A stretch of 64,000 bases of DNA from Branchiostoma floridae (GCF_000003815.2 NC_049986.1:1585628-1649627); one strand, 5' to 3'; positions 21,901 to 31,570 are shown, counted from the first letter of the stretch. The notes: generated by a model not told the origin, from the sequence alone. Numbers and translations: made by a program.

Positions 21901-22161
21901 GGTATGAGACCAAGGGGGGAGTCACTTCCATCCGTAACACTGCCTAACACCTACTGGCCTTGGCACATACCGGGGGATCAGGGAAACGGTATGAGACCAA
22001 GGGGGGAGTCACTTCCATCCGTAACACTGCCTAACACCTACTGGCCTTGGCACATACCGGGGGAGGGAACCCGTAACACAACACGGCGCGCGTCCCTTCC
22101 CCCTGTCACACTGCCTAACACATACTGGCCATGGGACATACCGGGGGGAGGGAACCCGTAA
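18907..22161 (+). CDS. LRR transmembrane receptor with YxEI and TYWPW repeats
   Basis: An intronless frame of 1,084 codons. Residues 1-33 are a signal peptide (ALLFLLLWLAACAAANG; a second Met at residue 8 is also possible). A Cys-bearing N-cap leads to about five LRRs (residues ~95-260, e.g. LKKLSLVSNRLSHV, LRGLDLENNLLRVV). A unique ectodomain and Thr/Ser-rich stalk run to ~522, and one membrane helix is at ~525-547 followed by WKLRSAR. The tail has Tyr motifs at Y615, Y636, Y682 and Y722 (TYSEIPDD or TYWEIPDD), class-I SH3-type RPLPSLP (627-633) and RPLPALP (694-700), and from ~845 nine 28-29-residue TYWPW repeats with two RRASLP kinase-type sites. Ligand-sensing and tail phosphorylation are inferred. 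CAG|GTAAGT at 18883 lies upstream and may mark a 5' UTR exon. The stop follows a likely one-base shift in a G run. Confidence 0.85.
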   Translation: MLGYAAGMCVRGGAKENTALLFLLLWLAACAAANGLSDTQCETAGWRKCSPITGELKPIELEGMTSGTHTCVFCSAVDGVDNSRSLSPLIAEVDNVAIRGYPFHVLSVLKLAQLEHAELHSSLALIDADITDVDNNTFAGFSSLKKLSLVSNRLSHVKQGWFTGLEKLFVLILSNNNIKKIDPKSFLHLKNLRGLDLENNLLRVVDPSWLFKPRYGMALDLSSNAINSISPASFHHLKLSWLDLRGNDLSCLDEEVLVGQPMLLDLRVSSGVLSSVHDAKPHSMKWSLNRRANFFRKAVTMMVEVPKFIFCVKQNSNGLSFGWMVDTSDGGPGRIKVERVNPGISCGELDRSLSTISIQAPVVVLTTGGSLDDNTAPDKLEQCRQVWEYGYGIKVGLMGNIIFQLVSMATGNTTVKDVAMSFFQTQSTNTEYTTHTNAIHEDMKNITCILITKDEHTELFFTIYPTQHQTHTTVTTYRTTTDRSSSMTHNSGHTEREYTSSEPRDTSTLQVSTTHGPEVPPATDHVLISVVVSALVSVVVASLVVLVWKLRSARLNAEDGSASDDAHIWIIPPGVAFPGLLRSASLPALSGNKPSDDTASCRSLPAVLDTIDPTYSEIPDDIATAHRPLPSLPHTYWEIPDDVISGVVRSVSLPACTLGKTPDDAASCKSLPVVLQSVEPTYSEIPDDIAAAQRPLPALPRSPEPDQEAATQRHMPAPPHTYSEIPDDEESGPIPFYADAAEFSLHVVTNRRQNRRAFRDNTTASSIHRSGRSIAAYGSAEVTRTQVNNFYRNVPDAQSIRARRTALVSQATSHGLRTYVNATDAILSSGQNVTEAHIAFLTFPGAYLPWEVSGDGTRITPRRASLPLVTLTNTYWPWDIPGDGNGMRPRGESLLSVTLPNTYWPWHISGEATRNTTRQSSLPPVTLPNTYWPWHIPGDGNGMRPRGESLPSVTLPNTYWPWDKPGDGNGMRPRGESRPSVTLPNTYWPWHIPGDQGNGMRPRGESLPSVTLPNTYWPWHIPGDQGNGMRPRGESLPSVTLPNTYWPWHIPGEGTRNTTRRASLPPVTLPNTYWPWDIPGGGNP

Positions 22162-22330
22162 CACAACACGGCGCTCGTCCCTTCCCCCTGTCACACTGCC
22201 TAACACCTACTGGCCTTGGCACATACCGAGGTAGGGAACAATTCTTAACCTGCAACTCATCAGGGTGTAGATCCCTGTTCACACTGATACATACCTACTG
22301 GCCATTGGAGAATGGGGGACCCGTACTACA
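21439..22330 (+). repeat. 84-87-bp coding repeat, LRR receptor tail
   Basis: About nine units encoding variants of NTYWPWHIPGDGNGMRPRGE plus SLPSVTLP. Adjacent units at about 21876-22035 are nearly identical, showing recent expansion or conversion. The DNA repeat continues past the stop codon at 22161 in a shifted frame to about 22234, with a more degraded copy near 22290. Confidence 0.9.
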
Positions 22331-22990
22331 CCATAGAATTCGAGGGTCCGCCAACTATCATTAAGCTAGAGCCTGTAGCCGTTTACAATATATTCAAAGT
22401 TCAGAAATTACACTTTCGATGTTCAGAAATTACAATTTCCTACACACCCAGTACTTTCATTTAGGACGCAAAACAGTTACCACATCAAAATTCACTACAT
22501 CTTGAAATTCATTTTTTGAAAGTTTCATTGTCTTTTTACCCATCTGAGCTTCATAAAAAGATTGCATGGAATCATCAAAGAAAATTATCTTTGCCTTTTT
22601 GACATCTCATTTCTAACCGATACATTTTTGTCTAACAAATGTTTTCCAGCAACAACCGTCAACGTCTTGCAACCTAATTCTCACATAACCAAATACCTAA
22701 AACTTTGTTTCAAGAATCCTCTTCTCTTCACTGAGATTTTGAAAAAAAAATTAGACGTTTCAGGTAGCATCCACTTCCTTAACACAACACAACATGGCTT
22801 ACAGTCAGCGACACTTGGTAAAATCTGTTGATCAGTTGGTTTGAAAGTAAGGGGGTTCTATCTGAAACGTATGGACGTTTCCAATATCTGATACTAGTAG
22901 TACCCGTTACTTGAGTAACTGTCATCTCGCGTGTCTTATTAACTGGATATCTTTTCTTTATTGACAAATTTAAGAGTCCCTACAATCCAA
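22235..22990. other. 3' flank of LRR gene
   Basis: AT-rich; no exon recognised. Short open frames without family signal. Likely 3' UTR and intergenic sequence. Confidence 0.4.
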
Positions 22991-22993
22991 TCT

Positions 22994-23086
22994 TTTTGGC
23001 GGCCATTTTGGCGGCCACTTTGGTGGCCATTTTGGCGGCCATTTTGGCGACCATTTTGGCGGCCATTTTAGCGGCCATTTTGGCAA
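22994..23086. repeat. 12-bp GGCGGCCATTTT array
   Basis: About seven and a half tandem units of TTTTGGCGGCCA with a few substitutions. On the minus strand each unit reads AAAATGGCGGCC, close to the YY1 binding consensus (AANATGGCGGC). It may act as a transcription-factor cluster or simply be a microsatellite-like array. Confidence 0.8.
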
Positions 23087-23188
23087 CAGGCTACTGCATA
23101 TAATTGCCTTCAAATATTTGAATAGACACAGATCAGAGTACTGTCCTGTTTTAGGTCAAATAATTCAATTTCGATCTTTAACACTAGT

Positions 23189-23385
23189 TTAACTTTATCC
23201 GGGGGCTAACCTATATCCGTTGCATTAAAAAAAAACCGGGTACATGGTATTTAGTGATGGCAAGTCGAAGAACCGTGATTTCATACTGCAATACGTTAAA
23301 AAATATTGCAATCTAAAACCATCGTCCATGGAGTTGACCTGTTTTGTACAACAACGGATATAGGTTCCCGGCGGATAAAGGTTAA
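23189..23385. mobile_element. TTAA foldback MITE
   Basis: TTAA at 23189-23192 and 23382-23385 flank inverted ends: left CTTTATCCGGGGGCTAACC and CTATATCCGTTG; right reverse complement CCTTTATCCGCCGGGAACC and CTATATCCGTTG. Total about 197 bp, no ORF. Ends differ from the CCCTATYCAGAC family, so this is a second TTAA-targeting family. Confidence 0.75.
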
Positions 23386-25954
23386 GTAGCTTTAGACCAA
23401 AGGTTGCATTTGCAACATGTGTTCAGACATTTTGGCCAACTTATTTTCCTCTAAAATCTGAACATGTTGTATCTATGTTGTAACTTTAATCATCTGAAGG
23501 ATAAACAAAACTGCCACTAAATTACATATTTTGGTTATTTCTTAGAAAGTTAAAATGCCACACAAAATGGTGACTTTTTAGTGGTGTTGAAATCGAGATT
23601 GATTTGCAAGAAAATCAAAGAAAAAAAGGTACATATTTTAGCTTAGCAATTATGGCCGACTGGAGTGAGGTATGTTAACATGAAAGGAGTCAATTTCTGA
23701 ATGAAGAAATTCTCATCATACTACAGGAAATGAAAAAAAATAGTAATCCGAAGAAACTGATTATTCTTAGCGTCAGGTAAATAATTATACTGGTTTGTAT
23801 TCTTGAGCTGGGGTGATTCTGTAGTAAATATTTTGGAAAGCCTCTCCTCTGTTTCTACAACTTTAAGCAACTAGTAAAATGCTAAAACTAGAACGTTACA
23901 TGTGCATTGCTATATAGGGGTTGGTCTCATCATAAACATATGTATGCACGACAAAGGTGGGTTGGAGTAGATTTATAAGTATTATACTAAGTGTTTAGAG
24001 TTCTACAGTATCAATTTTATCAATTGTTGTTATTATTAAGATATCAGTATACAAACTGACTAGAAACTGTAATCAAATGGTAGAAAAGGCGTTTGCTGAA
24101 TATAAATGGATTTAATTTTTAGCGCTGCTTCAGGTGTGTGGTTGTACACATTACTTGTGCCAGCAGCCTGAGCTGATTAAATTCCATTGTCTGCAGATGT
24201 TAGGGTGTAGAAATTGTAGAGTGGCACGTAAGAGTGGCAACCAGTTTAATGGGGGGTGACTAAGCTTAAAGTTTACCATATTCGTTAGAAAATTTTAGGG
24301 AATAATCTTCAAATCTGACACTTTGCGGCAATGAACCAATGAGCTGTGACTGTCATGCCTCAAAATATCGGAGCACCATTAGGATTGAATGAATTCATGA
24401 AGAGTGAAAAATACACGAACTTCTGTTGATATAAAATTTGCAACTCACATTTCTTCAAACCCAGAACTCCCGATAACCGATGGCTGAACCTAACCAAGTG
24501 ACGTGCTGTGATCTAATGAGTAACAATTTCGCCTATTGAAAATCCAGTCGGGAACCGAACCCGTCAGGCCCAGGCTGGAAGATAGTCACTCCTTAGAGAC
24601 ACCGACACACTTCTGGAAGACACTGAAGAATACATCTTGGTCTGCGATGACAAAGAAAATACCAGTTCGGAACTCACAACTCAGCTTTGATGAGAAAATC
24701 ACCATTTCCAGTACAGGACTGATGTCGTACGACATATCCATAGTCGTACATTGCAAGCGATGGACACTCAAGGACATGTATGTGTACGTCATTGCGACTA
24801 GGAGTGGCACTACTGCATAGAAATCAAGCTCTTCAACCATCGTTAAACATGGTGCAGTTTTTTACGCGAAATCGTGACAATGCCACAACTTTCCTGGACA
24901 CGCATGGTGAATAATGTTAAATAATGTAAATAATGATGTTCTTCTACGGGCTACCCATGAACAAGCGTAGGAAGACCATATAAACGTATCAGCCTTGCGC
25001 TGAAGACACTTGCTGATCAGTGGAAGATCTGGATAGAGATGGCTGGAGAGAGAGAGAGAGCGAGAGAGAGACATGTTTATCCGTGCAACCAGCACGACTG
25101 GATGATGATACTACGACATCAGTTAGGTGTACGTCGTGAATACTTTATCGAAAGTGTACAGCTAATATCTATCTGACAATGATAACAGTGACTGTCTAAA
25201 ACCTGCGCGAAGACTGCAACAGGAAGAAACGGACTTTCATCGAGACATGGCAAAGAACTTACTTTTTTTAGTCTACATTTTGCAAAGACATTTGTACTTA
25301 TGATACCGAGGTTCTGGCATGTCACAGCTCATGGTAGTTCAAGGGATTTTCCCTTCTCCTTTTGGTTAACTTCTAAAATGTAGCCCCCATTGAACTGGTG
25401 CCTCTGGCACGTGGTATTGAGAAATGAATATACTGGCTGTAACACCTTGCAGGCTGGCTAAGTACTTTACATCAAGAAAATGTTTCTTTGAGGAGTGTTT
25501 ATTGGACCATATAGTATACTTCTAATGCTAAGGTCAGCAGTTTGTTATGTCATATACATGGATATTGGCCATGGATATAGCTGGTGCTTGTTTATACATT
25601 TAGAGAAAGTTGTTCATAGTAACGTATTTTTCAAGAATTTCTTATAATGCATTGTTTGTATGTAATTGTGTTGTTTGGAAGATATCTACGTACATATATA
25701 GAGACATATACATAATATAATCATAGAACTAGATGATATATAACTTGTGTATTGTTAATTGTAAGACACATTCCAACATTAAATGACTGCCACTACGTTC
25801 GCTTTACGGACACACGTAATTATGGCTTAAACATAATATTTACGGATGCGTAAACATTACGTCAAGTAACTTTAAGCTTAAAGAGCGGTTTTCATGAAGT
25901 AATATGTGACTGTTATCTGTCTACTTGGCCAATTTGTACTATTTTAGAGCAACA
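23386..25954. other. Gene-free stretch
   Basis: No exon or family recognised. Open frames at 24536-24840 on both strands lack domain signal. A (GA)n tract lies at about 25046-25070. Confidence 0.4.
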
Positions 25955-26236
25955 TTCTGCACGTGCGTGTCTATTGTTTAAATATCAGTTGTATAGTATT
26001 TATATCAGTCGTGTTATTTTCTAGTTTCTAGTAGTCTAAGTTACATGCTTGTCTCAGATGTGAAATCATTTCTTATGAATGTATTTCTTGCTGTCAGCAG
26101 TGCAATGGAAAAGAAATAAAGTTTAAAAAAAGGACTTACTAGTCTTGTGTTTAAGTTATAATACTTCTTCACTTTCTATAAATGCCAACTTGAATGCGTT
26201 GGTGACCAAATGAAGTTTTTATGACGCTAAGAGGTG

Positions 26237-26794
26237 CTCAAGAGACGCAGAGCTCTGGCTTGGGCCGTGTTCTGAAAGCTAGAACACCTCTGGAGGAGCG
26301 ATCTCCTCCCAATAGCAACTAAAGTAAATTAAACTCTTTATGGCTTCGTGTGTAACTGTGCTTGCCTATGGGTGTGAGTCGTGGGTGATCACACCGGACA
26401 TGGAGAACAAGATTAACTCCTTTGCCACCTCATGCTATCGTGTCATGTTGAACATTAAAAGGATTGATAGAGTACATAACAGCACAATCTATGTCATGAC
26501 CAATACAAAGCCGCTGATACAACACGTGCGCCTGAGACAGCGGAACTTTCTCGGGCACGTTCTGCGCATGCCTGAGGATGAGCCTGCTAGTCGCTATGCA
26601 CTGTACATCCCACCTCATGGCAGACGTACACGGGGGCGCCAACCTACTACCTATTTGCAATACATCCAACGGCTAATGGTTGATCAGCACGGCCAAATCA
26701 ACCCCAGACAGTTACGCCAGCTTGCTGCCGACAGAAAGAACTGGAAATTCCTTGCAGTCGCCTGCTGTGCAGCCGACTGATGATGATGATGATG
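26237..26794 (+). mobile_element. LINE 3' fragment with (TGA)n tail
   Basis: Encodes the post-RT region of a non-LTR retrotransposon: RRALAWAVF (then a stop), KLEHLWRSDLLPIATK, a frameshift, VLAYGCESWVI, RQRNFLGHVLRMPEDEPASR and GRRTRGRQPTTYLQ, ending at TGA. The 3' end is a (TGA)n microsatellite, as in RTE-type elements. An 8-bp duplication AAGAGGTG flanks it (26229-26236, 26795-26802). 5'-truncated and mutated. Confidence 0.8.
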
Positions 26795-27364
26795 AAGAGG
26801 TGTTTATAGAAATAGTTGAAATTACTTGTAATGGCAGAGCCTTCTGTTAGTATTTCATGTCGATAAGAGATTATACATTCACCGATAATAAACCCATGTA
26901 TGGAACGTTAGTGAATTTCAAAAGTTACAAGAAAGCTCCATAATCAACCGTTCATTCTAGCCCCTCGGCAACAGAAAATGTGGATTTAGAAAGCAGACAG
27001 CTGGGGCGCTTTATCCATAATTGATTCCTGTAAAAATGTATTTAGGTGGTTCGGCTAAGCCTCAAGGTCAAGAACAAGAGCTATATACGGACTTTTATTG
27101 ATTATGTTAATAAGCAGTCAAGTTTAAGCTGCCATTCGAAATCATATGAGCTCTCAAAGCTGATGTTGGGTGAAGGATCGTAATTTTTCCTGAGTGACGG
27201 ACAGACTTTTCTGGCAGTTCTCTGTCTACGCTGAAGTTCACAACTGTTAGTTTCAATCATATGAAAATAACAGCAACTAGTTAAATGCGGTGTTGTAGAA
27301 GTCATACAGAGAAATGTGGTGTGATTGCAGTGTGGGCTGGGATACCCTGTCCTACTGGAATCTT

Positions 27365-27475
27365 TACATGGATCACAAGCGACCCCTATTAGATAGGTGC
27401 AATACTGCAGCACTCCATTGTGAATAATGCTGCAGTACTGCAAACGATCAATAGGGGTCGCTTGTGATCCATGTA
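27365..27475. mobile_element. Hairpin MITE
   Basis: TACATGGATCACAAGCGACC plus CCTAT and its reverse complement at the other end, with inner inverted TACTGCAG. About 111 bp, nearly all foldback. Relatives: 41796-41906 (inside segmental copy 2) and a half copy at about 33255-33300. Confidence 0.8.
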
Positions 27476-27574
27476 CCGATTATGGTTGTCTTCCTTTGCT
27501 TCAATCTTCACCGTCTTCAGTCTTATGGTACACAAAATAAAGAAAGAAAGTGTAAAGATGACAGTATGGCAGTG

Positions 27575-28293
27575 GTACAGGGCTCAAGATCAGCAAAAAG
27601 AAGACTGAACTCATGAAACTCAACACCACTAACAGCGCACCAGTCATAATTGGAGGGGAAGGGGTGAAGGAGGTTTAGTCCTTTGTGTATCTGGGAAGTG
27701 TGGTGGACCGTCAGGGAGGTACGGACAGGGATGTTACCGCCAGGATAGGGAAAGCGAGAGCAGCTTTCATCATGCTGAAGAATGTCTGGGCCTCCAGGGT
27801 GATACGTGTAGCCACCAAACTCCGAATCTTCAACTCCAACGTTAAATCAGTACTGCTCTATGGATCCGAGACCTGGAGAACAACAAAAGCAACGCAGCAC
27901 AGGATACAAACCTTCATTAACACTTGTCTAAGAAGGATCTTTAAAATCAAGTGGTCAGACAGGATCAGCAACCTGGAGCTGTGGGATAGAGCAGGACAAA
28001 AACCAGTGGTCAGTCAGATCCTCAAGAGAAAGTGGTCCTGGATCGGCCACACCCTCCGGAAGCCACCATCCAGTATTACACACCAAGCTCTGACTTGGAA
28101 CCCACAGGGTAAAAGGAGGAGAGGGAGGCCAAGGAATAGCTGGAGGAGAGATACGGAGGAGGAGATGAAAAGTATCTGCAACAACTGGCAGGACCTGAAG
28201 AAGAAGGCCCAGAGGCGGGTGCAGTGGAGGACTATCATCAGTGGCCTATGCTCCGCCAGGGGCGAAGGGCCCAAGTAAGTAAGTAAGTAAGTC
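27575..28293 (+). mobile_element. RTE-like LINE fragment with (TAAG)n tail
   Basis: Reads LKISKKKTELMKLNTTNSAP, an in-frame TAG at the codon before SFVYLGS, then VVDRQGGTDRDVTARIGKAR, VLLYGSETWRTTK, KRKWSWIGHTLRKPPSSITH and GKRRRGRPRNSWRRDTEEEM. These are the palm/thumb and C-terminal segments of RTE-clade reverse transcriptases. It ends with about five TAAG repeats at 28274-28293, an RTE-type tail. 5'-truncated pseudocopy. Confidence 0.85.
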
Positions 28294-28416
28294 ATAGACA
28301 CTAATTATTGTATATATTTGTTTTTGTGTTAAATGAGCCACCTGGAATAGAATGTGTAGAACACTTGATCACACCTGTCAATCGTCTGTGGGGAATATTT
28401 ACTTCTCTGAATGACT

Positions 28417-29400
28417 GAAAGTGAATTATAAAGAACTGTGTAAAAGAATTAAAGTTCACTTTTGGCATACTGAACATGCATACAGAGAAAGGTAAATTGA
28501 AGAGTCAAATACTAGTTACATTTTATGCAAGTTTCGTATCTTACACAAACACATTACGTTTGACAAAACAAGTAATCTGTTAAATACTTTAAAAGGAACC
28601 AATAAACAATGCTAGTTCACACCATGTACATGTAGCTATTGATAGATCTAATGCGTTCATACGGCGTAGTTGAGTCATCAGGCTATTTCCCGACCTGACC
28701 TGACCTGTGCCCAGGCGTGTGCGCTCGCCCATTGGTCAGCCAATTTGATGAGATTAGGAAGGGAAGGTCCCGCGGCAGGTGTGCAGGCAAGAGCTGTTTT
28801 GTTTCCGCAAACCGCAGCCCCTTCAAACAAAACGTCTGTTTGCTGCCATATTTTTCCTATCAACCAGGGTACATACATGTACAACACTGAGATCGAGAAA
28901 CACATCAATCCAACCATACTTTTGAGACATATTGCCTTTTATTGAAGATATGTCAGATATTACATTGATTAATATCATGTCACATTTTCTATTACAGCTA
29001 AATTCTAAACTGACAGAGATAAGTTTGAAGGTACGGCATATCTACAAAACAACAAAAAAAATCTCTTGAGGAACGCCCACATCATTCTACCCATGGCAAC
29101 TAACTACGATGATCTAGCATTCAATACAACGTAGCAAAAATAAAAATACACAAAATTGCCAAAGGTTTTTGAATGGTTGATTTGCCAAAAATCTTCGACA
29201 CGCCGAAACCACCACTTTTTCACAAGTTTCAACACAAAGAGCACATTGAAGTTCTGATCCCCACTTCGGGTAAGAGGATATGAAATGCAATTATCAACAA
29301 TATACGTAAATGTCGCTTCAAACAGCTCAGCCATTAAATTATAGGACGAAGCTTTGAATTTGTGTCAGTTGACTGAAACACTATACACTAGCAAACTTTG
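28417..29400. repeat. Triplicated segment, copy 1 (3' of zinc-finger gene 2)
   Basis: Shares long stretches with 33960-35395 (copy 2) and 35891-37150 (copy 3): AACATGCATACAGAGAAAGG, GCGTTCATACGGCGTAGTTG, GCTATTTCCCG.CCTGACC, and one 62-bp CCAAT-type unit at about 28717-28778. It lacks the MITE and LINE insertions found in copy 2, so it preserves their empty sites. Confidence 0.85.
28938..28943 (-). promoter_or_regulatory. Possible polyadenylation signal of zinc-finger gene 2
   Basis: AATAAA on the minus strand, about 600 bp past the stop. The homologous position in the gene 3 copy reads ATTAAA (36366-36371). Conservation of place is suggestive only. Confidence 0.35.
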
Positions 29401-29409
29401 TTTCGTCTC

Positions 29410-29541
29410 TTATCGTCGATCTTCTTGTCTCGTCTGACCCCCAAAAGCGGAACTTTCCTGTAACCTGTAACAGTTGTGAGTTCGCATGTGACTCTGGAGA
29501 TGGTCTGAGATCTGGAAGTCCTTATTACACTCTTTACACCA
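29410..29541 (-). pseudogene. Thirteenth zinc finger stranded after a stop codon
   Basis: Directly after the TAG of the preceding gene the same frame stays open for 43 codons and encodes WCKECNKDFQISDHLQSHMR, TH, a complete C2H2 finger, ending at TAA (29410-29412). The TAG sits exactly where the first aromatic residue after an EKP linker is encoded in all other fingers, so a Tyr codon probably mutated to stop. Confidence 0.85.
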
Positions 29542-30618
29542 CTAGGGTTTCTCAGCGGTGTGAGTCCGCATATGGCTCTTCAGAGAACCGAGCACACGGA
29601 ACTGTTTGCTGCATTCATCGCACCAATAGGGCTTCTCACCGGTATGAGTCCGCATATGACGCTTCAGATGGCCAAGCTGACTAAACTGCCTGCTGCACTC
29701 CTCACATTTGTAAGGTTTGTCACCAGTATGAGTTTTCATATGCTGCTTCAGACTATATAGCACACTGAAATGTTTGCTGCATCCATCGCACCTATAGGGC
29801 TTCTCACCGGTATGAGTCCGCATGTGACTCTTCAGATTACTCAGCTGACGGAACTGCCTACTGCACTCCTGACATCTGTAAGGTTTCTGTCCAGTATGAG
29901 TCTTCATATGCTGCTTCAGATTACACAGCACACGGAACTGTTTGTTGCATTCATCGCATCTGTATGGTTTCTCACCGGTATGAGTCCACATATGACGCTT
30001 CAGACGGCCAAGCTCACTGAACTGTCTGCTGCACTCCTCACATTTGTAAGGTTTCTCACCAGTATGTGTCTTCATATGCTGCTTCAAACTATATAGCACA
30101 CTGAACCGTTTGCTGCATCCATCACACCTATAGGGTCTCTCACCGGTATGAGTCCGCATGTGACTCTTCAGACTACCCAGCTCACTAAACTGTTTGCTGC
30201 ATTCTTCGCACTTATAGGGCCTTTCACCAGTATGAGTCCTCATATGGCTATTTAGATTACACAGCTTGCTGAACTGTTTGCTGCACTCCTCACATTTATA
30301 AGGTTTCTCATCAGTATGAGTCATCATATGGTTCTTTAGATGTCCCTGTTCACTAAACTGTTTGCTACACTTATCACACTTATACGGTTTCTCACCCGTG
30401 TGGGTTCTCATATGCCTCTTCAGATTACTCAGCATACTAAATTGTTTGCCACAATCCTCGCATCTAAACGGTTTCTCGCCAGTGTGAGTCCGCAAGTGAT
30501 TCTTCAGGTTACACAGTTTATGAAACTCCTTGTCACACTCGCCACACTTGTGAGCACGTGGTCGATCCTCTCCTTGTCTGTCCCTTTTCTCCAGATGAGA
30601 TACAGCCGGGGTCGCCAT
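29542..30618 (-). CDS. C2H2 zinc-finger protein, 12 fingers
   Basis: A single coding exon starting at ATG 30618 (CAACATGGCGACC), 18 bp after a CGGCAG acceptor; an in-frame ATG at 30651 would lie in the intron. The N-terminus MATPAVSHLEK is shared with the gene at 37.4 kb. Twelve tandem CxxC...HxxxH fingers follow with TGEKP/TGERP linkers; variants include HTDEKP, HTGQKP and HTAEKP. Helix positions vary (for example SELGSLKSH, RVLCNLKQH), so DNA specificity probably differs from the paralogues. No effector domain is seen. Termination at TAG removes a complete thirteenth finger. Likely a nuclear DNA-binding protein; the recent truncation leaves function uncertain. Confidence 0.88.
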   Translation of the reverse strand: MATPAVSHLEKRDRQGEDRPRAHKCGECDKEFHKLCNLKNHLRTHTGEKPFRCEDCGKQFSMLSNLKRHMRTHTGEKPYKCDKCSKQFSEQGHLKNHMMTHTDEKPYKCEECSKQFSKLCNLNSHMRTHTGERPYKCEECSKQFSELGSLKSHMRTHTGERPYRCDGCSKRFSVLYSLKQHMKTHTGEKPYKCEECSRQFSELGRLKRHMWTHTGEKPYRCDECNKQFRVLCNLKQHMKTHTGQKPYRCQECSRQFRQLSNLKSHMRTHTGEKPYRCDGCSKHFSVLYSLKQHMKTHTGDKPYKCEECSRQFSQLGHLKRHMRTHTGEKPYWCDECSKQFRVLGSLKSHMRTHTAEKP

Positions 30619-30982
30619 GTTGAGAAGGTCTCTGATACTGCCGAAATACAAATAGATTTTAAAGTCAAGGAAAAAAGGGACAAATTTTTACCCTTGTCGC
30701 CCGGTTATTGAAATGACCGAGAAGACCTCATCAAGCACAAGTAAGTGTAGTTATTGTTTACGGTGCTTCCTTCCAAACTAAAACGTCTGTTACAATAACC
30801 AGGGATGTTCTGACTGAAACCTCCATGCAAAATTTAGCCTCCGTTGCAGGCTTCTTACAGAGCTCTGGGCCACTCGTAAACTCCCTCTCAAGGCCTTAGA
30901 AAACTTAGCCCATGTTGTAAATGACGCCCCACCCCTCCAAGTAAAAGCTGATATAACGCTTAGCGGTAAGATCTGTTTTAGG

Positions 30983-31140
30983 TATTCTCAAAGCAGAAGT
31001 TAGGCTCCGACTGTTTTTAAACGTTTTTTAGTCGCTTTCATCTGGCTTTCTATTTTTTATTGTATCTTGACAATACACATACATTTTGACAATACGTACG
31101 TTAAAAAAACAGCCGGAGCCTAACCTCTGCTTGGAGAGTA
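30983..31140. mobile_element. Foldback MITE with CTCCAAGCAGAGGTTAGG ends
   Basis: Left TATTCTCAAAGCAGAAGTTA, GGCTCCGACTG and right (reverse complement) TACTCTCCAAGCAGAGGTTA, GGCTCCGGCTG are inverted repeats about 40 bp long in a ~158-bp element bounded by TA. Relics occur near 32356 and 50985-51040. Confidence 0.75.
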
Positions 31141-31218
31141 GTTTTACGAACGACGCTATACTCGGATATAAGACTGCGACACAACCGGCGGCTGTGACTC
31201 TAGCTGTCCCTCTAGCTC

Positions 31219-31570
31219 CAGGGCTCTAGCCAGCGTCCGTTTTCCGTCAATTGACGGAAATTTGCTGCGTGTGACGGAAAAATTTGAAAACCAATCCGTC
31301 AACTTTGACAGACAAAAATCTGATAAAAGCCCCTTGGTGGAAGCTACAGGCGGCTTGGGTACGCCGTCTACGGCCGTAAAAGCCACACACTGTTTGTTTT
31401 GCTATTGTTATGATTGTTGACAATGTGTGTCGGTGCCCTTTCGCATACGATAATCTCATTAAAACCCGTTTTTCAAGGTCTCACTTCAGTCTCTCTAACT
31501 CCTGGAATAGTGTTTTCGCGACAATGGGAATTGGCTGACGGAAAAAGATGTCGAGCTGGCTAGAGCCCTG
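31219..31570. mobile_element. hAT-like MITE, copy 2
   Basis: A 352-bp element with ends CAGGGCTCTAGCCAGC and GCTGGCTAGAGCCCTG and an exact 8-bp duplication TCTAGCTC (31211-31218, 31571-31578). The interior matches the copy at 705-1048 (GACGGAAATTTGCTGCGTGT). Confidence 0.9.

Larger units (their letters stand above)
25955..27530 (+). repeat. Segmental duplication, copy 1 (copy 2 at 41280-41965)
   Basis: Shared blocks include GTGAAATC.TTTCTTA.GAA, GCAATGGAAAAGAAATAAA, GTTGGTGACCAAA, GGGCGCTTTATCCATAAT and the hairpin element with GGATCACAAGCGACCCCTAT. Copy 1 carries a LINE insertion (26237-26794) and about 280 bp absent from copy 2. GAAATAAA in both could be a shared polyadenylation signal. 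Confidence 0.8.

Noticed and set aside
24536-24840. Possible small gene (open on both strands)
   Set aside because: No domain, no codon pattern or splice context that distinguishes it from chance.
27102-27443. 113-codon minus-strand frame
   Set aside because: Overlaps the hairpin MITE and duplicated non-coding sequence; no family resemblance.
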